From assembly GCA_902729315.2 (NCBI GenBank), contig LR746267.1:7628424-7692423 (forward strand): 64,000 nt of DNA, read 5' to 3'. Positions within the stretch are counted from its first letter, which is position 1, and the number at the start of each line of letters is the position of its first letter. Below the pieces are notes generated by a model that saw nothing but the letters and a program-made list of their open reading frames with translations, had not been told where the DNA came from and searched no databases. This stretch comes from Spirodela intermedia (Eukaryota; Streptophyta; Magnoliopsida; Alismatales; Araceae). This document shows, one piece after another, positions 13,132-28,659 of this stretch. Both the position numbers and the translations under genes were made by a program.

Positions 13132-14273
13132 CTTTCTATCCCTGTTGCGCAGGCCTGTTTCCCGGCGGCGCTTCTCTCCACCCCCTTCTCCTTGATTCTT
13201 GGGGCTCCAGCTTAAATTCTTACCCGTTAGATGTGATTCTGAGCAAGAAAATGAGTGTCCCTAGTAACATCCCGTGGAGCAAACCTGTGCCAGGATACCC
13301 ATGTGATTCGCAACCTTCCATCATAGCCCCACACCCCATTTGGGTAAGAGGAACACAGTAACGTAGATAATAGAAATTATTGACTTATTGCTTTATTATA
13401 CTTTAGATGGACCACAAAACGTGAGATGGGCCCCACAGGGCCGTCAGTCGTACCCACATTGGTTAATTTATCATGGAATTGTTGGGTGCGAGGTCTCGCC
13501 TTCCCCCCGATTTTAGATCAGTCCTCGGGAGAAGAGGCCGAATGTCTTCTCGGGAGAGCGGCGCCCGTGTCTAACGCCCGGGCAACCATCGTCTAGATCC
13601 GCCGCCTCCGGCCTCAACCAGGCTCTCTTCTCCGCCTAAAACCATTTATCGATCCCCCTGTAGAACAACCATTTAGTGAGTTTTCTTGCGACTAAAACTT
13701 GAAAACTCCGGATTCCATATATCTCACGTGAAAGTCAAGTCTAAGTTAGTAGTCTTTCTTCGACCCGTCCCGTCAGCAGCCAACAAAGTTCCTCTCTTCA
13801 GTGAGCTCGCGTCGCCGTCCTCCCCGCTACGCAAAGCCCTCGTATTGGGCATCCAGGACCACATACTCGAAGACCGGAACGTGTTTACCATGCCTAATTC
13901 AGTGATATTTTACAGCTGTAAGCTCCCCCGGTCGAACAACAATCTGATGGGTTTTGTTGGACTAGAAAAAGTCACACGACGACGATATGGAAATAACACG
14001 ACCGAATAGATGATGAAATAAATTTCATGCACATTTAGTTACACCCCTCCAAGAACAGCATAAATCACAACTCTCTCCAAATCATATATCTTATCCACCA
14101 AAGACAGGAAGTTTAAACACGTACGGCTGTAATTCACAGGAAAAGAACACTTCAAAACCACGGGTTTAAATACTTTTTGATCCATTTGCGTCGTCTTATT
14201 GATTTATGGATCTACCAGTGACGAAAGTACGTTTCCCCTGAGAATCGGCATCCATCCAGACGAGATACATTTC
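13132..14273. other. Intergenic: UGT copy 2 upstream region
   Basis: The part at about 13200-13500 is UGT copy 2 upstream sequence and resembles 15776-16320 upstream of the pseudogene. The segment around 13531-13640 is a GC-rich dispersed repeat. From 13690 to 14273 the sequence is ordinary AT-rich DNA. An open frame at 13686-14009 has no recognisable domain. Confidence 0.6.
13531..13640. repeat. Dispersed GC-rich repeat, copy 1
   Basis: Shares CGGGAGAGCGG, CGTCTAGATCCGCCG and GCCGCCTCCGG in the same order with about 18384-18500. It is probably a fragment of a mobile element, but no terminal structure is visible. Confidence 0.5.
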
Positions 14274-15777
14274 TCAACTTGCAGCAAAGCCCGCGGCCGG
14301 CGTCGGCAGCATCCTCACCAGCTCGTCAAGTTTCCTGGAGGAGGTACCCCCGGGTTTCGTCGCATCTACTGTGCGCTCCTTCCACTCCCTGGCCCGACGC
14401 CTCATCTCCTTACCCTTCTCCCCTTCCATGAGCTCCGCGATCAGGCTCCGCACCTCCTCCCTCCTCACGTCGCCGTCGATCTCCATTCCGATGCCCCACT
14501 CCGCACACGAGGAGCGGCAGTTGATGTGCTGCTCCGTGAAGAAGGGCCAGCACAACATTGTCACGCCGCCGCTGATGCTCTCCAGGGTGGAGTTCCACCC
14601 GCTGTGGGTCAAGAAACCACCTACCGCGGGGTGGCCTAGCACCTTCTCCTGCGGGCACCAGCTTGCTAACAGGCGCCGGTCTTCAATCTCCCAAAGGAGC
14701 TCCTCCGGGAGCACCGCTGACTCTCCTTTGACGAGGTCGGGCCGGATGATCCACAAGAAGTCCTGGTTGCTGTCGGCGAGGCCCCACGCGAACTCCACCA
14801 GCTGCTCGTTGGTCATCACCGTTATGCTGCCGAAATTGACGTAGACGACGGACCCCGGCTTCCTCCTTTCTAACCACTCGAGGCAACTCGTGTCCTCCTT
14901 CCAAAGATTGGAGCCCATGATTGCCTGGAGGCTCTTGGCTACCTGTTGAGAAAGCACACAGAGAGGTCCGACGTGGTATATGGGGGGTAGGATGCGGTCC
15001 ATAGCTTTAAGAACTGGGCCTTCCAAGCTTTCGAATGTGTTGAGGATGATTGCAGAAGCCTTAGACGCCTTCTCCGTCTCTCGGAGGGCGAACTTCAGCA
15101 TGATCGCATCTGAGTTCGTCGTCCTGATAATGGTTGGTATATCCTTCAGGCTCATGTTGGGCATCCCCGGTATCCAATCGATGGGTGTGTCAAGGTAGCC
15201 GTTTTAAGGTCTGCAGAATCTGCACACCAGAGAGAAGTGAATTATTGATGAAAATATTCAAAGTTGCAGAGGAATCTGGCTTAGTACCTTGTAGAGGAGT
15301 GATTCCCCTGTTGATAAGTTCTCTGTAGTGCAGGTAACCCATGAAACCGCAGGCGCTCGTCGTCCAGAACAACACCTCGGGGACCCCGATCTCCGCGGCG
15401 GCGTCGAGGGTGAAGCTCATCACACCGTCGGAGACGATGCAGGTGACTGGCGGAACATCGCCGGAGGATTTCAAGCCTGCGAGTAGTTCCCGGAAGGGAA
15501 CCAGGCAGGTGTTCATGGTGGACTCACAGAGGGAAGGGATGTCCTGGGTACCGTCGATATCGGATGGGGGGAGACCGTCAGGGATGGTCTCGAATCGAAA
15601 GTCGAGAAGGCCGTCGAGGGCGGACGGCCCCCGGGACTTGAGGAGGCGGCGGTGGTTGTACTCAGTGTTGACGAATGTAATGTGGAATCCCCGGGAGTGG
15701 AGGAGCTTCGCCAACATCATCATGGGGGTGATGTGGCCCTGCGCAGGGTAGGGTACACACACATCATGGGGCTTCTC
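14274..15777 (-). pseudogene. UGT85-like glycosyltransferase pseudogene, copy 3
   Basis: Its coding sequence closely matches UGT copy 1: exon 1 remnant about 15777-15288, intron 15287-15220, exon 2 15219-14274. Two lesions disable it. First, a deletion removes the start codon, first codons and 5' leader: the reading frame enters from upstream sequence with an in-frame TGA six codons before the conserved Lys-Pro-His. Second, exon 2 is 946 bases where copies 1 and 2 have 947; one base is missing near 15201-15206, and the shifted frame stops within about 20 codons. The PSPG box is also odd, with Thr for the Pro in the GVP motif and His as the last residue in place of Gln. The upstream DNA resembles that of UGT copy 2, so promoter and body have different affinities. 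Transcription remains possible. Confidence 0.88.
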
Positions 15778-16370
15778 AGGGCTGCAGCTTCAATTATTTC
15801 AGGGCATATGTGGTTCCGTGCAAGATAACGAGTGGCCCTTGTAACGCCCCGTGGAGCAATCCTGTGATTCTTAACTACTTTGAGATCAATCCCTATGTGA
15901 TTCGGTACCTTTTATCTTAGCCTAACACCCCACTTGGTAAGAAGGACACCAACGTAAATAGAAAGATATGGCGAATTTGTTCTCCTAGGCAAGTCGTTGA
16001 CTTCTTGCCTTTCCAAGTTCTTACTACCTTGAGATCTATCCCTTTCTGGTTCGCAAGCTTCTGCGTTCCACATGGCTCTTAAGGTATGAAGAACACAGTG
16101 ACGTAGATAGAAATATATGTTCTCCTTAAGTAAGTTGTTCACATCTTGCTTTACCATACTTTAGATGGGCACAAGAACTTGCGATAGGCCGCACGGGGCC
16201 GTCACTCGTGGTCCCCGAGAAGTTCAAGAAAGTCAAAAATTGTATCAATGCGGCGACATTAAAATAGGCCCACATCGATTAATTCATCACGGAATTGTGG
16301 GACTCGATGCTCGAGAAAAGAAGGTACGTCATTTGAAAGCTGCTTCAAGGATCCAACAAATGGCTACAAT
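15778..16370. other. UGT-type upstream region, diverged
   Basis: Blocks such as GCCCCGTGGAGCAA near 15846 and CATACTTTAGATGG near 16148 recur upstream of UGT copy 2 (13272 and 13399 regions). This is the old promoter flank of the pseudogene. No gene was recognised. Confidence 0.55.
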
Positions 16371-18600
16371 CTAGGGGAAAGTTGTGAGACCTGCGAGTTT
16401 GACTTTATCTACGGCGTCAACCATCTGTTTGATGACATCGCCTTCAGTTCGAGCTGGGCGATGTAAGGTTTTATACGAAATAGCGCGAACTGTCGTTCTT
16501 TTACCTTCCTTCTTGATCAATTGTTTCATCTCGCCGGACCGACCTTGGTCGCCCTTACAGGCACCAATCAGGCCTCGATCTGGGCCGCCGAGAAAACCTT
16601 GCCCGTCCGCTCTACGAGATCGGATCAGAATAGCTGCGCCGCCCCGTGACATCCTCCCCCAGTTGCACCCGCCAATCTTTTGCCGTTTTGTGCCGCCGCC
16701 GTGCCGATGGCCAGAGAGGTCCGCCGGACGCCTCCACAAACCTGGGCCGCCCTTGCCGCGCGCGTCCCCGGGCCAGATCCTGAGCTCCGACCCGTTCTGT
16801 GCTTCGCTGCACTCCGCCGTCTAGCTCTATCCTCCGCTCGCGCGCCGGGCGTCGTTCTGCGACTCATCGTACCTTCGTACGCCCCGTGCCATCTTGCTCT
16901 GCGCCGCTGTTCGCCTGCGTACCTCTGCCGTGCTCTGCTGAGCCTCCGGCGCTGCGCGACCCGTGATGCAATTCCGTGTTCGCCGAATCACCTTGTTCCT
17001 CCGTGTTGTCTCCCCTGCTTTGTCGTCCTACGCTCCGCCGCCGATGTCGCGCCTCCTCCGTCTGCGCGTCCCGACCGTTCGACGCCTTGTCACACCGAGT
17101 ATCGCCGCCATGTACCTCAGCGTACACGGTTATCCCCCGTGCGGGCCGCACCGTGCCCCACCGTGCACACCGCACGCCGCACGGGCCACCAGCAGCTCTA
17201 TGCTGGCGGTGCGCTTCCTTGTTTGGAGTCGCGGTCCTTCCAGCTGGGAGCGTCACAACTCCAGGCTTGAAGATCTCCGTCGTCGTCTCGTTGCAGCTGC
17301 AGCACCGACGGCCTCATTGTTGGGTTGTCACCCTCCGTCGCCTCATCGTGCGCCGACATGGTCGCCAACCCACTCCCCTCCGCGCGATCAGCCCCATCTC
17401 GGTGGGACTTCGGACTTGGGCCCTCCTTGACCCGCGGCGTGTACCTGCTGGGGTTCTGATAGGCTCTTGGATAATCGCCATGTTCCCCAGAAGACACCGA
17501 CAAACTCATCAATGCCTCGCAATCCAAACGTGCTTACTTCCGCACTAACAGCTCCACGTACCATCACCGCCAGCAACCCTACACCTACTTGAACAGATCG
17601 TGAGCAAGGATGATGTTGGGGCTGTCGTCTTTCTCTCTTCCATCCTTGCTGGACTCTACATTACGTCCAAGGGTAATGTTAACTCATCATTACCTGTCAA
17701 AGGGTACTGTATTTTACTCCAGAAGTACTGTCCATCGCTAGGGTGACGTAGACCAGTCTCCGTTCAACCTCGCTACCTCTCTCTCTTTCTCATTATCTTT
17801 CTCCAATTCTATCTATCTATCGCAGTGTGCCCTCCTACCAGGCTCCTTCCCCCGGGAGTCCCGATAGCCTGCGCGGTCTCATGGTGGCCTCTGGAAGAGC
17901 GGTTCTCATGGTGGGAGGACCGTGTTTCTGGGGGTCCATCACTTCTCCACTGCCTCCCATAGCACCTCTGCTGAGGGAGAGTTGGGGTGGGCTACCTCCA
18001 TGGCAGCCACCTGTGAGTGATCCAGGCGAGACTCAAGCGCCTCGAAACACGGATTTCCGTCCCTTCCGGCAGGGTGGCCGTCGAGATCATTCGCTCCTCC
18101 AGACGAAAAACCCACTGGGCCCATCGTTCCGATCTGCTGCCATCACCTTGAGGAGAGGGGGACCCTTGATTCTCAGCCGGTCCGGGATCTGGGCCGCCCA
18201 GAAAACCCCCGCGTTCTTTCCGCCCCATAACGGGAGAACGCGCGACGGTTCACCCGATCCGACGATCGATCCGCCGCTCCACCGGGAACCGTTGCCTGAT
18301 CCGCCTAGTACTGGCACGGATCCGCTCCACGAGTAGCTGCGCCCGAGACTATAGGCAAGCCCGTCGCCGTTAGTCCGTGGGAGAGGAGACCGGAGATTTT
18401 CTTCGGGAGAGCGGACACCCGACGGCGACCAAAATCCTCGTCTAGATCCGCCGTCTAGATCTGCCGCCTCCGGTCTCCACCGGTCCCCCCTCTCCGCCGC
18501 ATCCGGCCTCCACCCGGCCCCGCCTCTCCGCCCAATCCCGGCTCCCAGCGGCCGTAATTTCAGGAATCCCCGCCTAGGGAGTGATTCCTGTTCACACCAA
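16371..18600. other. GC-rich, repeat-like region without a confident gene
   Basis: A strongly GC-rich block with open frames on both strands, as expected when stop codons are rare. None has a recognised domain. The minus-strand frame over 16530-16376 reads like real protein ([20 protein letters not shown] and onward, basic and amphipathic) and may be a relic of a gene or retroelement. The sequence GATCTGGGCCGCC followed by AGAAAACC occurs at about 16577 and 18187. A mobile-element origin is likely but not demonstrated: no LTRs, primer site or polymerase motifs were found. Confidence 0.4.
18384..18500. repeat. Dispersed GC-rich repeat, copy 2
   Basis: Partner of 13531-13640. Within it the unit CGTCTAGATC(C/T)GCCG is itself doubled. 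Confidence 0.5.
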
Positions 18601-18714
18601 CGATTCGTGCCACTTGAGATATAAGCAAGACCCGCCGTGGCCACCCTACGCCCCCTGATCTGTCGCCGAGGCTTCTCCTCTTTCCACCTCGTCGTCCGCT
18701 TCTTCTTCCTTCAA
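18600..18714 (+). other. Probable 5' UTR exon of UMP-CMP kinase
   Basis: A pyrimidine-rich leader ends in TTCAA followed by the donor GTAAGA at 18715. The next acceptor in register is TTTCAG at 19668, ten bases before the start codon. The left limit is a guess because no cap site is visible. Confidence 0.5.
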
Positions 18715-19678
18715 GTAAGATTGGGTAATATAGATCTGGTCTTAATCTTTTGTTTCCTCCTGGTCTGACGCAGGCGATCTCTTGTCTTCGTTAATCTAGT
18801 GAGCTTTGGCGGGATTCCGCTTGTGATTCATGTTCATACTTTGCATAGTGATAGATCTGGAAAAAAAAAGTACCTTCAGTGGTCAAATCTAATTAATTCC
18901 GATGGAACGGTGGTCTTCTGCTGAATGTTCGTCGTTAAAAATCCACATTTCCTTTGCGAGGAAAGGACAAGTTTTTTCCAAACCGCTGGTTTATCGTGCT
19001 TGATTCAAACACAATGGGATCATTTTCCTTGTCGGATCGAAAGTTGTTTTTCTTGTGATCCCAATGAATCGGTATCACCTGCTCAGGTTGAGGTTTCTGG
19101 ACTAGCTGTCCGCCCAAAGTCAGGAAATCGTTGTCTCTGATTCTGTGTCGTTATGTTCGTCCTTTCCTGTTAAATTATATAAGGTTGATTAATTTAAAAT
19201 TATATGCAGCGTCTGAATGTCACAGAAAGAATGGTCTTGGGACTATTACGTTCGTCCTACTGCTTTAGTTGTATTGGCTGGATTTATATAATATTCTATG
19301 CTGCACGAAAACTCCACATAGGCAATGCCCTAGTGCCTATTGTCCTGGCGATACTTTAGTTTGACCGTGTTTGGTGCACCTGTTTAACGGTTTGATTTCA
19401 GGTGTTAGAAGCACATTTGCATAGCTATTGAGTGAACCGTTAGAACACTCTGAGAATGCTCTCGTTACTCGTTTTCATGCTGAATAATCAGTGCTGAGAA
19501 TATGCCTTAACCTTCATTTTCTCATCTTAGCTTTTGCCTTTGGATGAATTAGAAAATAACCGACTTCCATACATATAATGGGAGCTTCGATTTGTATTTT
19601 ATTGGTCCATCTGATTAATTAACTGTATCGAAAGTACAACTATACTGAAACTTTCAACTTTGTTTCAGAGACGCACTC

Positions 19679-23869
<4,191 letters not shown>

Positions 23870-25400
23870 GTGTTCACCGTGGGTGCCAGACGAGACCACA
23901 GCATATCTCATGGTAATCTATCTCTACTCCCTCAGCTTCTATGCTCTTGGATAGACGAAGTTGCCAAGATTCCTAAATAAAAAGTAATGGTTATTCTTTG
24001 GTGGGCTGTCCAGATGTCTTTTCTTGGATACCTATTGAATTTATCCCCTACATTGGGAAAATATATATATTATTAAGTCAACGTAATTCTCTCAATGATT
24101 ATAATGCTGAGCACGTATTTGGGCCTGGTTTTCTACCTTTTTCTGTCATCATTCCCAAATCTCCCACCCGCGTGGGGCCGTTGACTAGGGTATCCACGCA
24201 GATAGTCGAATAGCACGTGCGGGGGTCCCGCCTCATTTAAGGACGCCAGTCCCCCCTCCCCCCCCCGGGTTGACTCGTCAAGCCGCCTGCATTCTATTTT
24301 GGGTGGACCCCACATTGAAGTCGTCTCTATCCACATTGAAAAATATTAATGGTGCCCTTGTAATTCCTTTGACTTTTCTGCCGCCAACACGTGCGGAGTC
24401 TTGATTTCTTTCGTTTTATTTTATCATGTAAGTAATTAAATATAGGAAACGGACATATGCTTTGTACAATAAATTAATGGAATGCCCTTCGCTTGGACCC
24501 CCGGCCCCCCCACCGGGCTCGAGGCGGCGCGGGAAGGCCCTGGTCCACGGTACTTCGAGAAGCTCCTACATCCTTCGTTACATTATGACCCATTTTTAGT
24601 TAATAATTATGGATTAGCCATATATAGTCACCTAAAATGGGAAAAAATGTGGTCATTTTAAAACTTATATACCCATCAGAACATATTATTGCTAGAATAA
24701 ACTCCCTATTCAAGTTACCTAATCAACGCCAACAAATCCACTCTCGGTTGAGGTGGGTCCCCGACTCCTATTTAGGGCAACCACTTGTAGTGGAACAAGT
24801 CGGATGGCCCGGAGGCCCCAAAACATTACTTCCTGGTGCTGGAGTTGAATGCTTCTAGACTATGGGTAGGCCCATTATCAGATCAGATCGTTCATTAAAT
24901 CGAGGCTCACCTCAGGCAAAAGACGCGCATGCTAGTTGGAAGCCCATATAGGCCGGTGGGCCCACCCATCGTACCGCTGAAAGGACACGCATTGATATGA
25001 CGTCATCCGAATAGGGACTCACAGACGCATCGCATCACTGCACGCTGATACGCACCTCGTCCTTGTTGACAGTCAGATATATTATGAAGTTGATTCCCTC
25101 CCCCCACCCCCCCGGCGCTCGAGGGATAAGCACGAGTGGTAGAAACCGTAAATTTGTATATTTTCGAGCCGTTTTCTCTCTACCTGCCCTCTGTCGGCTT
25201 GAGTCGCACGTCAAAGGTTCCTTTTTCTCTCACCCGAAAGAGGCTATCGGCCAGTTACAGCCTGTCCGGGATCTCGTCACCTTCCGACAACCCAATCGTC
25301 TGCCCCCGTTGCTCGCTACTCTGAACCAGGGAGGTGGCGAACGATCTCACTGCCCGCGAGTGACCACAACTACGGCGTGGGCCTAACAGAGAACTACCAG
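23870..25400. other. Intergenic, nothing recognised
   Basis: Contains the kinase 3' UTR at the left, where an AATAAA is present near 23977. The rest is AT-rich DNA with short GC-rich patches near 24245, 24490 and 25100. No supported gene. Confidence 0.6.
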
Positions 25401-25407
25401 CGACCAA

Positions 25408-25413
25408 CACGTG
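25408..25413 (+). promoter_or_regulatory. G-box core upstream of the EXORDIUM-like gene
   Basis: The palindrome CACGTG sits in the context AACACGTGGA, a typical bZIP/bHLH target resembling an ABRE, 125 bases before the ATG. Function is inferred from position. Confidence 0.45.
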
Positions 25414-25461
25414 GACAATATAAAGGACCCCGCCGGTATCCTCCTCCCCCTGACATATATG

Positions 25462-25469
25462 TATAAATT
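25462..25469 (+). promoter_or_regulatory. TATA box of the EXORDIUM-like gene
   Basis: TATAAATT lies 76 bases upstream of the start codon and is followed by a GA-rich leader. A second candidate, ATATAAAGG, lies near 25418. Confidence 0.5.
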
Positions 25470-25537
25470 GCTCGGCCTCTTACCGCCCTGCAACGCTGCA
25501 GAGAGAGAAAAGTAGGGAAAGAGAGAGAAAGAGAGAG

Positions 25538-26524
25538 ATGGTAGGCGAGATCATCTCGTTCCTCCGGACGGCGGCCTTCGTGGTCGCCCTCCTGCTTGTA
25601 TCCACGGCGGTGCCGGCGGCGGGGGCCGCCGCCTCCGCCGCCCACGTTCGGCCCCGGAAGCTGTTCCTAGTGAAACAGCAGCCCTTGGTGCTCAAATACC
25701 ACAACGGCGTCCTCCTCAAGGGGAACTACACCCTCAACCTCGTGTGGTACGGCCGCTTCTCCATCGCGCAGCGAGCCATCCTGACCGACTTCCTCGTCTC
25801 CCTCTCCTCCACCGTCGTCGGCGGCGGAGGCTCCGATGCCCCGTCCGTCGCCGCCTGGTGGCGGACCACAGAGTTCTACGATGGCGGCGCCACCAGGTTC
25901 CTCCTCGGGGCCCAATCTATCCTGGAGGACTACCCACGTGGGAAGCTCCTAACCGACGGCGATATCACCGCGCTTGCCGCCGCCGCCGGGGGCGGCCGCC
26001 ACCGGGGCTCGGTTGCCGTGGTGTTCACCGCCGGAGATGTTGCGGTGGAAGGGTTCTGCATGAGCCGGTGCGGGTCTCACGGGGCGGCGCCGCTGCCATC
26101 TGGGAAGAATCGCCGGGCCCGATTTGCCTACATCTGGATCGGCAACTCGGAAGCTCAGTGCCCTGGCCAGTGTGCCTGGCCCTTCCACCAGCCCGTCTAC
26201 GGCCCGCAGACGCCGCCGCTGGTGGCGCCCAACGGCGACGTGGGAGTTGACGGGATGGTGATCAACCTGGCGACGCTGGTGGCGGGAACTGTGACGAACC
26301 CATTCGCCGGCGGGTTCTTCCAGGGGCCTGCGGCAGCGCCGCTGGAGGCTGTGTCGGCCTGCACGGGCGTCTTCGGCAGCGGTTCCTACCCGGGGAACCC
26401 CGGCAAGGTGTTGACGGATCCCGCCACCGGCGGCAGCTACAACGCCGCCGGAGTCGGCGGCCGGAAGTTCCTCCTCCCGGCGATGTGGGACCCGAAGACC
26501 TCCCAGTGCTACACTCTCCTGTGA
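25538..26524 (+). CDS. EXORDIUM-like (phosphate-induced protein 1 family)
   Basis: Single-exon gene for 328 residues, within the usual size of EXORDIUM/PHI-1 proteins. An N-terminal hydrophobic stretch (about residues 11-31, rich in Val, Leu and Ala) is a signal peptide, so the protein should go to the apoplast or cell wall. Family landmarks are LVLKYHNGVLLKGNYTLNLV with WYGRF after it (about 49-73), a SVAVVFTAGDV segment, a Cys-containing region around FCMSRCGSHG, WIGNSEAQCPGQCAWPFHQP, and a C-terminal block ending PKTSQCYTLL. The family promotes cell expansion and links growth to brassinosteroid and carbon status; the biochemical activity is unknown. The first ATG of the frame was taken, with TATA and leader at normal distance. 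Codons are extremely GC-rich at the third position. Confidence 0.93.
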   Translation: MVGEIISFLRTAAFVVALLLVSTAVPAAGAAASAAHVRPRKLFLVKQQPLVLKYHNGVLLKGNYTLNLVWYGRFSIAQRAILTDFLVSLSSTVVGGGGSDAPSVAAWWRTTEFYDGGATRFLLGAQSILEDYPRGKLLTDGDITALAAAAGGGRHRGSVAVVFTAGDVAVEGFCMSRCGSHGAAPLPSGKNRRARFAYIWIGNSEAQCPGQCAWPFHQPVYGPQTPPLVAPNGDVGVDGMVINLATLVAGTVTNPFAGGFFQGPAAAPLEAVSACTGVFGSGSYPGNPGKVLTDPATGGSYNAAGVGGRKFLLPAMWDPKTSQCYTLL

Positions 26525-27540
26525 GACGACCGCCGGGTTTGTAAATATCAAGAAAAAGGAAAAGAAAGCAGCAACTTTGTGGTCTCCTTCTTCATCGTCC
26601 CCTTTCGCTTTCTTCTTTCCTTTTTAGAAAACCCTCCCTGCATTTTGCTCCGCCCGATCCCCGGTTCGCCGTTGCCGGAGAGGAGGAACGGAGGCGGTCC
26701 TTCCGGCGACTAGGGGGGCCTGTAGATGCTACAGGGTGCGGCGGAGCGAAAATCATTGCCGCACGGCTCGAGAACGACCGGCGATTAAAATACGGATAGA
26801 AACTCCATTCCCGACGAGCTGAAACGTGTAGCAGAAGCCCCGCGCTGCGGTGAAGTGTGCCATCCGTCTGTCCGCCGCCATGAATCAATCCGGCGAGAGG
26901 CTAAACCACCGGCCTACGCGGTCGGGAGGCATTTCGAAGGGTTTGGCCAGTTGCAGAAGAACGACGTCCCGTTGCCCTCTCTCTCGCTCACTCACGTCAC
27001 GTCGGCGACCTCCGGCGACCCGGAACTCTCTCTGCCACACGTCACGTCGGCAGCCTGCAGCGGCTGGCCAGAATCTCTTTCTCTCTCTATCTCTAGCTCT
27101 ATCTCCGTCTATATTACTATTCATGCACGGGGAAAACGACAAGACCAAAGGCGAGGATAAAACCTGTAACAGGAAACGGACGGGGGAAGTGTCCGTATCC
27201 TTCCGATGGTAGCTGAAGGTACCGGGTTCTGTTGATTAGCGTGGCTTCCTCAAGTCTGAGTGGGCCTGATCGGATATTAGATGGGCCTAAGTCACAGGTT
27301 TAGGCGATCTATTCACCAGGCCCGAGCCCAAGCCCAAGTCTGATATTTCACGGTACTGAAGGCCATATCTGCCGATAACGGGGCCCAAGCTTGTGAAGAA
27401 TCGACTGTCGGCCCAATTAGGGCCCAAATCAGTTTTGTTTTCTGCTGGTTGGCTGGTTCTCAGGTTCTCTGCAACTTCTCCCCTCGCAGTTCCCCCTCCC
27501 TCCTCTCTCTGTTTCTCTCTCTCTCTCTCGTTCTTCTCAG
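26525..27540. other. Intergenic between EXORDIUM-like and FBW2 genes
   Basis: Holds the EXORDIUM-like 3' UTR, a GC-rich stretch to about 27060 and a pyrimidine-rich region that probably begins the FBW2 leader. Open frames on both strands near 26600-27200 look like chance products of GC-rich sequence. Confidence 0.5.
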
Positions 27541-27552
27541 AGAGCTCCACCG

Positions 27553-27605
27553 GTGAGTCCTCCACGACCTCCAACACAATAGATAAGGGTGAGGGAGGAG
27601 CAAAG

Positions 27606-27685
<80 letters not shown>

Positions 27686-28659
27686 CTCTCGATCTCTCTG
27701 TCCCTTGTTAGAACATCGAGATGGTAGAGGGGAATATGAAAATGTGTAATTGATGCTTGTAGGTGAGAAAATCCCGCCGATATTTTTTTCTCTGATTTGA
27801 TCTTCTAGGTCGTGTGCTGTGAACGATGCTAGGAGTCGTGCCGATTTCCGGGCGGATAGTTGGCGGCTTCGTTCCTTCCGATAGGGTTCGGGCAATCTGA
27901 CGGAGGCGAGATCTGGCCCCGTCCAATTCGAGGGGCTCTTTCTGTCGGATTTTTCCCTGCCGACTTCTAGTCTGCTCCATCGGTGAGGAGCATCGGGAGT
28001 GCGGATCGTCGATTTCGTTCTCTTCCCCTCGCTTTGCCCCATTTCACCGGATCATCCCCTTCGAGGAGGTCCGCATCTCGATTTCTCGGATCATCCTCCG
28101 TTTGCTCTTCTATCCCACTCCTACGCGTAGATCTTCCTGGAAGCCTCTTCTTCGGAAGCATGATTATTTCGGGCGATACATCGTCTATCGGAGATGGTAT
28201 CCTTCTGTGTGGATGGGGCCGCTCCGCCCTCGAAGGCATTCAATTGGCGTGCTTCTCTCGTTTCTTCCCCCATGGAAGAGCTATCGATTTCTCTGGTTTT
28301 TCTGCCAGGAAACCGCATTAACTCCCTTCCCCACCAGGGCCTTCTCCCCTCAGTAGTCACATCCGGGAGGTCATTTCTTCTGCCGGGATGCCATCAATGG
28401 CAGCAGGCAAAATGATCGCAAATCGATCCGTCTTCATCGTCTCCCCCTGGAAACTGTTCTTCTTTCGGCTCTTTTATCTCACCTCCTCCTGCGTCTCCGA
28501 TCACAGTTCCTTCCTTGTGGGTACTGTTCCCCTTCCCCTTCTTCGGCAAGCTCCCTGCTGAAGCATCAGAAAAAGATCCCTACCCCCGCTCCTCGTTCCT
28601 CTTTTCATTTATCTCTTTCCATCCCAGTTTGATCTGGGCATTTGTGCCTGGTTCTGCAG
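27553..28659 (+). other. Possible leader intron of FBW2
   Basis: A good donor (CCGGTGAGT at 27551) and a good acceptor (TTCTGCAG ending at 28659, 27 bases before the ATG) bracket a T-rich sequence with the long CT array at its start. A 5' UTR intron would explain why this stretch has no coding potential. Inference only. Confidence 0.4.
27608..27682. repeat. Long (CT)n microsatellite near FBW2
   Basis: A pure CT run of about 75 bases with a degenerate extension to about 27700, in the presumed leader region of FBW2. Confidence 0.95.

Noticed and set aside
16680-17548. Overlapping frames of 155-196 codons on the plus strand
   Set aside because: Several frames on both strands stay open together in a GC-rich stretch. 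None has a recognisable domain, and they are Ala/Pro/Arg/Cys-rich, as expected from composition.
17590-17830. Possible solo LTR
   Set aside because: Some TG-start, LTR-like texture, but no matching second LTR, target-site duplication or primer site.
17827-18644. Frames of 169 and 185 codons on opposite strands
   Set aside because: Composition-driven, with no domain and an overlap with a dispersed repeat.
25667-26551. Long antisense and offset frames across the EXORDIUM-like gene
   Set aside because: Shadows of a GC-rich true coding frame.
27287-28042. Minus-strand frame of 251 codons
   Set aside because: Carried by the CT array read as Glu-Arg repeats, with no domain on either side.
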